Below, in pieces: positions 1-6,516 of a DNA stretch of 7,610 nucleotides. A program made the position numbers and the translations under genes. Within the stretch, counting starts at the first letter, position 1. Each line of letters starts with the position of its first letter. Source of the stretch: Desulfuromonadales bacterium (GTDB lineage: Bacteria; Desulfobacterota; Desulfuromonadia; Desulfuromonadales; UBA2294); the NCBI GenBank assembly GCA_030591795.1, contig JAUVAJ010000073.1:1-7610 (forward strand), read 5' to 3'. Under the pieces are notes generated by a model. The model did no database searches and was not told the DNA's origin. It saw only the letters and a program-made list of their open reading frames with translations.

Positions 1-3000
1 CTCTGCGCCATTCTGGAGCGTTCTGATGCGATTGGCGTGGAGATCCTTGACCGGAAGAGCCCGATTCTGCGAAATGAGCGTCTGATCTATCTCGGTATAC
101 GTGAATCATTATCTGACGGTTCATCGGTTGAGCACGGTTTTATCGGCTTACAAACCGAGAAGGCGTTGCTTGAGTCGTCGATGAATATCCCGGCTCTAAG
201 TAGTAAAATAGGTGAGGCTCTGGAGAGTTTGCGGATCCCGGTCGACTCCTACGATTACCGAAAAGTAGTGTCAATTCTCAACGTTTATCCGAAAATTGAA
301 TTGTTCTTCATGGACCAGAACACCCTGGTCAGTGCTGTGCGTACTTTTGCCTTGTTGCAACGCCATGGGACAGTTCGTGTAATACCGGCCTTTGGTCTGG
401 CAATTCGTGGCCTGACCCTGGTGCTGATAATGCCTAAAGGGTTTTTTACCGAGCGTGTTCTGCAGCGGATTGAGTTTTTCCTTTGCCGGTATTTTCAGGT
501 TAGTGATCTGATGACGCGCATCATCCCGCTGGCTAATGATTATATTACCCTGCACATTAATCTGCGTCCGAATGAAGATGAAGTACACCTCGACCTGGCG
601 CGAATTGAACAGAGCCTGACGCACATAGCGGAACCGTGGGATGATAAGTTGCACAAGCTGATGGATCGTACCTATGGTGAGGATGAGGGCGCGAATCTGC
701 TCGAAAAATATCATAACGCCTTCAGCCAGGACTATAAATCCCTCATCCATCCCCGTTTTGCTGTGCGTGACATTCAGAACCTTGAAGCCGTACTTGAAGA
801 TGGTAAGGAGCGGGTTGATCTATGGGGGCCTTTTGCCGGGAAAGTCGATTTTTATCGTTTGCAGTTTTATAGCGTCAAAGAGAGCTACCTCAATGACCTG
901 ATGCCGTACCTGGAGAACCTCAACCTGGCAGTTATCGAAGAGGCCGACTACGACATCCTGACAAAATCAGGGCTGGTATATATCAAGTCATTTTCTGTGC
1001 ATACGCGCGATGAGCATGCCCATAAATTACTCGCGGTGCGCGAAAACTTGCTGGAGGCTCTTCAGGGGTTACGCTCCGGAACTGTTGAAAACGACTACCT
1101 GAATCGCTTGCTGGTGCTGACCGGCCTTACTTGGCAACAGATAGATGTATTTCGTGGTTACCGTAATTATTATTTCCAGATCGGTTGTCCTTTCACCAAG
1201 CGACGTGTCGCTTTTACTCTGATTAACAATCCGGATGTGGCGTTGCTGCTCTACGAATATTTTGAAGCCCGTTTCGGTCCAAACGAAGAATGGGGTGATA
1301 TCCTGGATCGTGAAGAACACGGTATGATGCCGATTCGTCTGGAGCTGGCTGAAAAGCTTGAGGCGGTAGCCGATATCAACGAGGATCAAATTCTTCGGGC
1401 ATTTTTCAACCTGATTGATTCAACAGTTCGAACCAATTTTTTCCACCGCCAGTCATCCGATGATTATTTTTTCTCATTCAAAATCAGTGCTCTCGGTATC
1501 ATCGATATGCCTGCACCAAGACCGCTATATGAGATCGCAGTTCATTCAGCCACCATGGAAGGGATTCATCTGCGTGGTGGGCTGGTTGCCCGTGGCGGCA
1601 TCCGCTGGTCGGACCGTCCGGACGATTATCGGACTGAAATTCTTGGTCTGATCAAAACCCAGATGACAAAGAACGCCTTGATTGTCCCGGTCGGCTCAAA
1701 AGGCGGATTTATCGTTAAGACTCCATTTACGACACGTGAAGAAGGTGGAGAATTATCTAAAGCGGCATATCAGGTTTTGATGCGCGGCTTGCTTGATCTT
1801 ACTGATAACCGGGTCGAGGGAGCTATATTCCCGCCACCCGGAGTGATTGCTTACGACGATGTCGATCCCTACCTGGTTGTAGCGGCAGATAAAGGGACCG
1901 CGCATCTGCCTGATACGGCCAATGCTGTTTCCGGTGACTATAACTTCTGGCTTGGCGACGCTTTTGCCAGCGGTGGTTCGCAGGGATACGATCACAAAGT
2001 GCTCGGTATAACTGCACGTGGGGCCTGGATTTCTGTGCAACGGCATTTTCGGGAAATGGGCGTTGATGTACAGACTGAGCCATTTACCGTCGTCGGTATT
2101 GGCGACATGAGCGGAGATGTGTTTGGCAACGGCATGTTGTTGTCTGATAAGATCCGCTTGCGCGCCGCATTTGACCATCGACATATATTTATCGATCCAG
2201 AGCCGGATTGTGCCTCTTCCTTCAAAGAGCGGCAACGTCTGTTTGAATTGCCGCGCTCATCGTGGGATGATTATGATCGCAGCCTGATCTCTAAAGGTGG
2301 CGGTATCTGGCCGCGTTCGGCCAAAGAGATCCCGCTGTCAGCGCCGGTGCGTGAATGGCTTGGCATCCGACATAAATCCCTTGACGCTAACAGCCTCATG
2401 CGCCACTTGTTGTCGGCCGAGGTAGATTTGATCTGGAATGGCGGTATTGGTACCTATGTCAAGGCGACGACAGAGACGCATGAAAGTGTTGGTGATCGGG
2501 CGACCGATGCATTGCGCCTCGACGCCACTGAGGTTAAAGCTAAAGTGATCGGGGAGGGCGGGAACTTAGGCTTAACTCAGCTGGGTCGCATTGAATATGC
2601 TTTGTCCGGTGGCCGCATAAATACTGATGCAATCGATAATTCAGCCGGAGTTGACTGCTCTGACCATGAAGTAAACCTGAAGATATTAATGCGCCACCTG
2701 ATAGAAGCCGGTGTGGTCAAGTCACTAGCCGAGCGGGATAAGCTGTTGCTCAGTGTCACCGATGATGTCTGTAATGATGTCCTGGCTAATAACAGCTCAC
2801 AAACCCTCTGCCTGGCCCTTGATTCGATCGCTTGTCAGGGGGATGCGGATCCCTTCCAGTTCCTGTCTGATCGCCTGGTGCGCGCCGGTCTGCTTGATCG
2901 CCGTGGTGAGTTCCTGCCGTCAGGTCGAGATCTTCGCAATCGTCCTGGCTCGACTCTGGTTAATCCGGAGTTGGCGATCCTGCTGGCCTATAGCAAAATG

Positions 3001-3969
3001 CACCTGTTTCAGGCGTTGTTGAGTAGTGAGCTGCCTGATGCTGCTGGCGCTGAGATGTATTTGCGTAACTATTTCCCGAAAATGATTCGGAATAAATTTT
3101 CCGATCAGTTGTTGTCTCATCCACTGGCCCGCGAGATAATTGCGACGGTGATGACCAATATTATTATCGACCAGGCTGGCAGTCCGTTCGTTCTTTCTGT
3201 CGCCGAACGGACCGGTGCTACCGTGCCCGATGTCGCCCGTGCTTATCTGATATATAATTCGGCGCTCGATTGTGATCGGCTCCGTGCATCGATTGCAGCA
3301 CTAAACAACAAGATACCGGCCGATCAACAATATCGTCTGCTGCTGCAGCTGGAAAAAACTTTGGCAACTCTTGTCGAAGGGAGTCTGCTGGAAGCGCGGG
3401 TTCTCGAACTGACTGAAGAGTGCATAGAGCAAAACCGGGAAGCGTTAAACAATTATTTCGACGTTCTGTCGAGTGTCGTAAGTGCCGAAGAATGGGAGCT
3501 ATGTTCTGCGGAAGTTGTTCGATTAAATGATACCGGTATACCGAAGAGTGAGGCTCGGGTGCTCTGCCTGTTGTCATATCTGGACGATTATCTGCCGATC
3601 AGTAATCTGACCGCTCGTCATGCGCAAGATCTCTTTTCTGTGGCTCGTACCTACAGGGAAGTGCGCTCAATCGTCGATTTTAATTCAGTAATGACAGGGT
3701 TAGCTGAAATGCAGTTACGGGATCGTTGGGACCGTTTGGCGCAGCGTGCTCTGGTTGGTCGATTCAACGCCCTGTTGCTCAAACTTGTACAACATGTCTG
3801 TGTCGAATCTGATTGTAATCCGGATAGCTACTTTTCATCGCGTCGGGGGCAATTTAAGAAATGGAAGTCTCTTCTCGAAGAGTTGCATCGTGAGACACCG
3901 GTCAACCTGAACCCGTACACCGTGTTGGCTGACGCTCTCGAGTCGATTCTTGCACAGAATGTGTCCTGA
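1..3969 (+). CDS. Large NAD-dependent glutamate dehydrogenase (5'-truncated by the window)
   Basis: Oxidatively deaminates L-glutamate to 2-oxoglutarate and ammonia with NAD+, in the cytoplasm. The frame is open from base 1, so the true start lies upstream; the GTG at 37 is simply the first start-like codon. About 1320 residues are seen, against roughly 1600 usual for this family, so some 250-300 N-terminal residues are missing. Numbering from the codon at 37: residues 1 to about 480 match the regulatory ACT-like/helical part; the catalytic core follows, with RGGIRWSDR (519-527), a lysine-rich KTQMTKNALIVPVGSKGG stretch (540-557), DPYLVVAADKGTA with the presumed catalytic Asp618, and a nucleotide-binding loop GIGDMSGDVFGNG (687-699). 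WNGGIGTY (800-807), GEGGNLG (839-845) and NSAGVDCSDHEVN (868-880) are further family signatures. The rest is a helical C-terminal region. The core looks intact, with no frameshift. The family call is secure; the cofactor is inferred from family membership. Confidence 0.95.
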   Translation, partial: LCAILERSDAIGVEILDRKSPILRNERLIYLGIRESLSDGSSVEHGFIGLQTEKALLESSMNIPALSSKIGEALESLRIPVDSYDYRKVVSILNVYPKIELFFMDQNTLVSAVRTFALLQRHGTVRVIPAFGLAIRGLTLVLIMPKGFFTERVLQRIEFFLCRYFQVSDLMTRIIPLANDYITLHINLRPNEDEVHLDLARIEQSLTHIAEPWDDKLHKLMDRTYGEDEGANLLEKYHNAFSQDYKSLIHPRFAVRDIQNLEAVLEDGKERVDLWGPFAGKVDFYRLQFYSVKESYLNDLMPYLENLNLAVIEEADYDILTKSGLVYIKSFSVHTRDEHAHKLLAVRENLLEALQGLRSGTVENDYLNRLLVLTGLTWQQIDVFRGYRNYYFQIGCPFTKRRVAFTLINNPDVALLLYEYFEARFGPNEEWGDILDREEHGMMPIRLELAEKLEAVADINEDQILRAFFNLIDSTVRTNFFHRQSSDDYFFSFKISALGIIDMPAPRPLYEIAVHSATMEGIHLRGGLVARGGIRWSDRPDDYRTEILGLIKTQMTKNALIVPVGSKGGFIVKTPFTTREEGGELSKAAYQVLMRGLLDLTDNRVEGAIFPPPGVIAYDDVDPYLVVAADKGTAHLPDTANAVSGDYNFWLGDAFASGGSQGYDHKVLGITARGAWISVQRHFREMGVDVQTEPFTVVGIGDMSGDVFGNGMLLSDKIRLRAAFDHRHIFIDPEPDCASSFKERQRLFELPRSSWDDYDRSLISKGGGIWPRSAKEIPLSAPVREWLGIRHKSLDANSLMRHLLSAEVDLIWNGGIGTYVKATTETHESVGDRATDALRLDATEVKAKVIGEGGNLGLTQLGRIEYALSGGRINTDAIDNSAGVDCSDHEVNLKILMRHLIEAGVVKSLAERDKLLLSVTDDVCNDVLANNSSQTLCLALDSIACQGDADPFQFLSDRLVRAGLLDRRGEFLPSGRDLRNRPGSTLVNPELAILLAYSKMHLFQALLSSELPDAAGAEMYLRNYFPKMIRNKFSDQLLSHPLAREIIATVMTNIIIDQAGSPFVLSVAERTGATVPDVARAYLIYNSALDCDRLRASIAALNNKIPADQQYRLLLQLEKTLATLVEGSLLEARVLELTEECIEQNREALNNYFDVLSSVVSAEEWELCSAEVVRLNDTGIPKSEARVLCLLSYLDDYLPISNLTARHAQDLFSVARTYREVRSIVDFNSVMTGLAEMQLRDRWDRLAQRALVGRFNALLLKLVQHVCVESDCNPDSYFSSRRGQFKKWKSLLEELHRETPVNLNPYTVLADALESILAQNVS

Positions 3970-3998
3970 TATTCACCTGTCATGTAAGGCTTTGATTT

Positions 3999-4580
3999 AT
4001 GCGTAAAACCCGCCTCGGTCCCTGTGTAACTTTCTTCCCGCAACCAACGACCATGGTCACTTCCATGTCTGCGGATGGAGAGTTGAATGTCATGACCGCA
4101 TCCTGGGTTGGTATTGTCAGTAAGACTCCACCGACCATGGCCATCTCTTTAAACCATAATCGCAAAACTTATGAAAATATTCGGCAGAATGGCGAATTTG
4201 TCGTTAACATGGTCCCGGCAAGCCTGGCGATCGAAGCTGATTATTGTGGGCTCAAGTCTGGGAAAAATGTCGATAAACTGTCTGCTGCCGGTTTGACAAC
4301 CGGAGCTTCTTCTAAGGTTTCGGTGCCGCTGTTGAATGAATCACCCCTGAATGTTGAATGTCGTCTGACTCTGGAGGTGCCACTTGGCGACTACCGGTTG
4401 CTGATTGCTGAGATTCTCGAAGTGCATGTAGACCCGGCCGCTCAATTGGGAGATGGTGGGCTGGATACGGCCGTTTTCGATCCGCTGGTTTATCTGGGTG
4501 GCGTTCGTGAGTACTGGAACCTCGGTGAAAAGAAAGCTGATGCCTACAAAGATGGCCTGAGCCTGGTGACGGATGACTGA
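3999..4580 (+). CDS. Flavin reductase family protein (flavoredoxin-like, FMN-binding)
   Basis: A 193-residue soluble protein of the flavin reductase-like, FMN-binding split-barrel family, resembling Desulfovibrio flavoredoxin in length and layout. Typical elements are PQPTTMVTSMSADGELNVMT (15-33), where flavin contacts usually lie, then ASWVGIVSKTPPTMAISL (34-51), and YENIRQNGEFVVNM (58-71), the usual 'N-I-x-x-x-x-x-F-x-x-N' part of the fold. ADYCG (80-84) and the late YLGGVREYW segment also fit. The ATG at 3999 is supported by AAGG at 3986-3989, nine bases upstream. It follows the glutamate dehydrogenase stop by 29 bases without a visible terminator, so read-through is likely. The electron donor and acceptor cannot be told from sequence; alternatives are NAD(P)H:flavin oxidoreductase or an electron carrier using bound FMN. 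No signal peptide or membrane segment is seen. Confidence 0.9.
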   Translation: MRKTRLGPCVTFFPQPTTMVTSMSADGELNVMTASWVGIVSKTPPTMAISLNHNRKTYENIRQNGEFVVNMVPASLAIEADYCGLKSGKNVDKLSAAGLTTGASSKVSVPLLNESPLNVECRLTLEVPLGDYRLLIAEILEVHVDPAAQLGDGGLDTAVFDPLVYLGGVREYWNLGEKKADAYKDGLSLVTDD

Positions 4581-4590
4581 CAAAATCATC

Positions 4591-4619
4591 TGGACACACC
4601 CATTCCCCTATGTTATAGA
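4591..4619 (+). promoter_or_regulatory. Candidate sigma-70 promoter of the pan operon
   Basis: TGGACA at 4591-4596 matches the -35 consensus at five of six positions. TATAGA at 4614-4619 matches the -10 consensus at its first four positions, and the spacer is 17 bases. It lies just after the flavin reductase stop and just before the structured leader, where a promoter for panB is needed. Transcription would start near 4626, giving a leader of about 220 nt. The -10 lacks the conserved last T, so this is a candidate only. Confidence 0.45.
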
Positions 4620-4646
4620 AAAAGACGTTTTTAAACCCCCGTTTTA

Positions 4647-4726
4647 TGGACCGTTACGCAATGAGCGGATCCGCTGAATAACGGTGGTTCAAGTATCATA
4701 CCGCCTGGATCTTTTGACCGGGACGG
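4647..4726 (+). promoter_or_regulatory. Tandem pan RNA motif (candidate riboswitch upstream of panB)
   Basis: Two successive hairpins have the same unusual layout. Hairpin 1 pairs GGA 4648-4650 with TCC 4670-4672, leaves A4669 bulged, pairs CCGTT 4651-4655 with AGCGG 4664-4668 (one G-U), leaves A4656 bulged, and closes with C4657-G4663 and a short loop. Hairpin 2 pairs CCG 4701-4703 with CGG 4724-4726, leaves A4723 bulged, pairs CCTGG 4704-4708 with CCGGG 4718-4722 (one U-G), leaves A4709 bulged, then pairs TC 4710-4711 with GA 4716-4717 around a TTTT loop. Each has a 3 bp base, a 3'-side bulged A, a 5 bp middle helix starting CC/GG, and a 5'-side bulged A. This is the known description of the pan motif, an often tandem orphan riboswitch candidate found before pantothenate synthesis genes. 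I matched it from memory of the family, without a covariance search. To my knowledge no ligand is established. Confidence 0.8.
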
Positions 4727-4801
4727 AAGGCAATAGCAACCATGAATGGAACGGTCAGGAGTCTGTCGGACTTAAGTTCTGTTCTTCTTTTGCGCCTTCC
4801 G
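4724..4801 (+). promoter_or_regulatory. Antiterminator pairing in the panB leader
   Basis: CGGAAGGC at 4724-4731 is perfectly complementary to GCCTTCCG at 4794-4801, which is most of the 5' arm of the terminator. The upstream copy repeats the 3' arm of the terminator (4811-4818), as expected for an antiterminator strand. The 8 bp helix would prevent the terminator from forming. Its first three bases (CGG 4724-4726) are also the closing strand of pan hairpin 2, so a fully formed pan hairpin would shorten the antiterminator and favour termination. The complementarity is seen directly; the switching role is inferred. Confidence 0.65.
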
Positions 4802-4807
4802 GAATAG
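4742..4807 (+). CDS. Possible leader peptide ORF in the panB leader (uncertain)
   Basis: A 21-codon frame runs from ATG 4742 to TAG 4805 and would encode MNGTVRSLSDLSSVLLLRLPE. It contains GTT-CTT-CTT-TTG (Val-Leu-Leu-Leu) at 4781-4792, directly before the terminator, and its stop codon falls in the terminator loop. A GGAAGG at 4725-4730 could act as a ribosome binding site, but the 11-base spacing is long and the same bases serve the antiterminator. A valine/leucine run would make sense for an operon that draws on 2-ketoisovalerate, but the T-rich stretch could equally be chance. Kept as a low-confidence alternative or addition to the pan motif mechanism. Confidence 0.2.
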   Translation: MNGTVRSLSDLSSVLLLRLPE

Positions 4808-4830
4808 ATCCGGAAGGCGTCTTTATTTTA
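4792..4830 (+). terminator. Intrinsic terminator/attenuator in the panB leader
   Basis: CGCCTTCCGG at 4793-4802 pairs perfectly with CCGGAAGGCG at 4810-4819 around the 7-base loop AATAGAT, with one more G-U pair at 4792/4820. The T-rich TCTTTATTTTA follows at 4820-4830. It sits 16 bases before the panB start and just before its ribosome binding site, and too far from the flavin reductase stop (212 bases) to be a simple end-of-gene terminator. This placement, with the upstream antiterminator strand, marks it as an attenuator for the pan operon. Confidence 0.88.
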
Positions 4831-4846
4831 GGCTAGAGAGATATTT

Positions 4847-5653
4847 ATGGCAGTTAAAAGAAAAACCGTTCTCGATATTCTGCAGATGAAGCCGACTGGT
4901 GAAAAAATCACCGTTCTTACGTCTTATGATTATCCGTTTGCCCGATTGGTAGATGGTGCAGGGATCGATATTATTCTGGTTGGCGATTCCGTCGGTTCGG
5001 TTGTCTCCGGTTACGATACAACCCTGCCGGTTACCATGGATGAAATGCTCTACCATACCAAAGCTGTTGTGCGCGGTTCTGATCAGGCGCTGATCGTGAC
5101 CGACATGCCGTTCATGTCGTACCAGACTGATTTGCGCGACGCCCGGCTCAATGCCGGTAGGTTGGTTAAGGAGGGTGGGGCGCATGCGGTCAAGCTTGAA
5201 GGTGGAGTAAATGTTTCCCAGACTATACGTAGTATCGTCGACATAGACATCCCGGTAATGGGTCATATCGGTCTGACTCCACAGTCGGTGCATCGAATGG
5301 GCGGCTACAAGGTTCAAGGGCGCGATGAGGCGCAAGCCTGCCAACTCCTGGCTGACGCTCAGGCGGTTGAGGAAGCGGGAGCTTTCGCCATGGTTCTCGA
5401 AGGGATTCCGGCAGCATTGGCCGCCGAGGTAACGGCAGCTGTGACGATCCCGACTATCGGTATCGGTGCCGGTGTCGATTGTGACGGCCAGGTGCTGGTG
5501 ATTCATGACATTCTCGGTCTGTGTGAGAAATATTCGCCGAAATTTGTCAAGAAATATGCCGACGTCTCCGGTATGATAAAATCCGGCATCAGCGACTATA
5601 TTAGTGAAGTCAAGTCTGGCGCTTTCCCGGCCGACGAGCATAGTTTTAAGTGA
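4847..5653 (+). CDS. panB: 3-methyl-2-oxobutanoate hydroxymethyltransferase (ketopantoate synthesis)
   Basis: Transfers a hydroxymethyl group from 5,10-methylenetetrahydrofolate to 2-ketoisovalerate, giving ketopantoate, the first committed step of pantothenate synthesis, in the cytoplasm. The 268-residue length is normal for PanB. Visible signatures of its TIM-barrel fold are LTSYDYPFARLVDGAGID (24-41), VGDS with metal-binding Asp47, TDMPF with Asp86, VKLEGG (115-120, with Lys116 and Glu118), GHIGLTPQS (139-147) and VLEGIP, whose Glu185 corresponds to the catalytic Glu181 of the E. coli enzyme, then IPTIGIGAG. The ATG at 4847 is supported by an AGAGAG purine stretch (about 4835-4840) just after the leader terminator, so expression depends on read-through of that terminator. 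First gene of the pan operon; the panC start is 7 bases past its stop. Confidence 0.97.
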   Translation: MAVKRKTVLDILQMKPTGEKITVLTSYDYPFARLVDGAGIDIILVGDSVGSVVSGYDTTLPVTMDEMLYHTKAVVRGSDQALIVTDMPFMSYQTDLRDARLNAGRLVKEGGAHAVKLEGGVNVSQTIRSIVDIDIPVMGHIGLTPQSVHRMGGYKVQGRDEAQACQLLADAQAVEEAGAFAMVLEGIPAALAAEVTAAVTIPTIGIGAGVDCDGQVLVIHDILGLCEKYSPKFVKKYADVSGMIKSGISDYISEVKSGAFPADEHSFK

Positions 5654-5660
5654 TTAGCTG

Positions 5661-6512
5661 ATGGATGTTATTCAAGAAACCGCTGTCATACAGCAGCGTT
5701 GCCTGGCGCTGCGGGCGGCTGGAAAAACCATCAGTTTTGTGCCGACCATGGGTTATTTGCACGAGGGGCATCTCTCTATGTTGCGTGCAGGGCGCAAGCA
5801 AAGTGATGTGCTTGTCCTGTCGATTTTTGTTAACCCGACCCAGTTCGGTCCGAATGAAGATCTCGACAATTATCCGCAGGATATGGAAAATGATCTGGCG
5901 CTGGCTGAATCAGTAGGAGTCGATCTGGTCTGGACACCGTCTCCTGAGCAGGTTTACCCGCTTGGTTATGCTTCATATGTCGAGGTTGAGGGTCTGACCG
6001 ACACATTGTGCGGTGCGAGCCGTCCCGGGCATTTTCGCGGGGTTACAACGGTCGTCTGTAAATTGCTCAACGTGGTGCAGCCGAACGTTGCCCTGTTCGG
6101 GCAGAAGGATTTTCAACAGTTGGCAGTGATCCGGCGGATGGTCGCTGATCTGAATATGCCGGTCGAGATCAATGGCTTGCCGATTGTACGCGAAGACGAT
6201 GGTTTGGCCATGAGCTCGCGCAATGTTTATCTGTCGGCAGACCAGCGACAGCAGGCTCTCATCCTGTCCCGGTCGATCAAGCATGCCCAGGCGTTGGTCA
6301 GAGCCTCGGAGCGAGACAGTGCCAGGGTTCTTACCGCACTGCAACAAATGATCGAAGAACAACCTGAGACCAGAATCGATTATCTGCAGATCTGTCATCA
6401 GTTTACGCTTGAGGATCAGGCGACAATCGATAAAAATTCAGTTCTGTTAATGGCGGTATTTATTGGCAATACCAGGCTGATTGATAATAGTTTTCTGTTG
6501 CCAACGGGGTAA
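5661..6512 (+). CDS. panC: Pantothenate synthetase (pantoate--beta-alanine ligase)
   Basis: Uses ATP to activate D-pantoate as pantoyl adenylate and joins it to beta-alanine, forming pantothenate, AMP and pyrophosphate, in the cytoplasm. At 283 residues it is full length. It shows the class I nucleotidyl-transferase fold signatures: FVPTMGYLHEGH with the HIGH-type motif HEGH at 34-37, SIFVNPTQFGPNEDLDNYP, the pantoate-contacting SRPGHFRGV (120-128), ALFGQKDFQQ (144-153), and the KMSKS-like MSSRN at 184-188. There is no strong ribosome binding site ahead of the ATG at 5661. The 7-base gap after the panB stop suggests translational coupling. An overlapping ATG at 5665 is out of frame and opens only a short shadow frame. 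Its beta-alanine would come from the next gene, panP. Confidence 0.97.
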   Translation: MDVIQETAVIQQRCLALRAAGKTISFVPTMGYLHEGHLSMLRAGRKQSDVLVLSIFVNPTQFGPNEDLDNYPQDMENDLALAESVGVDLVWTPSPEQVYPLGYASYVEVEGLTDTLCGASRPGHFRGVTTVVCKLLNVVQPNVALFGQKDFQQLAVIRRMVADLNMPVEINGLPIVREDDGLAMSSRNVYLSADQRQQALILSRSIKHAQALVRASERDSARVLTALQQMIEEQPETRIDYLQICHQFTLEDQATIDKNSVLLMAVFIGNTRLIDNSFLLPTG

Positions 6513-6516
6513 GACA

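Noticed and set aside
1753..2235. A 160-codon minus-strand frame inside the glutamate dehydrogenase gene.
   Set aside because: It lies opposite the conserved catalytic core, has no family resemblance, and other antisense frames overlap it. It is a shadow of the coding strand.
4619..4632. AAAAA-GACG-TTTTT inverted repeat as a terminator for the flavin reductase gene.
   Set aside because: The stem is five A-U pairs only, too weak for an intrinsic terminator, and it overlaps the predicted transcription start of the pan operon.
4664..4675. Twelve-base perfect palindrome AGCGGATCCGCT as a repressor operator.
   Set aside because: It lies downstream of the likely transcription start, within bases used by pan hairpin 1 and by an alternative leader helix, so an RNA role explains it better. 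A protein site cannot be excluded.
4646..4681. Eleven-codon frame ATG...TAA at the start of the leader that could be a leader peptide.
   Set aside because: No ribosome binding site precedes it (C-rich and T-rich sequence), it has no run of regulatory codons, and its bases are explained by pan hairpin 1.
4650..4760. Cyclic-di-GMP (GEMM-type) riboswitch, common in Geobacter-like genomes.
   Set aside because: The characteristic GCAAA/GGCAAACC-type conserved segments and the two-helix junction are not present. The two bulged-A hairpins and the panB context fit the pan motif instead.
4823..5641. Long open frame (272 codons) on the minus strand covering nearly all of panB.
   Set aside because: It is antisense to an unmistakable full-length panB, the product resembles no family I know, and its first codons overlap the panB stop region without a ribosome binding site. 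It is a codon-bias shadow.
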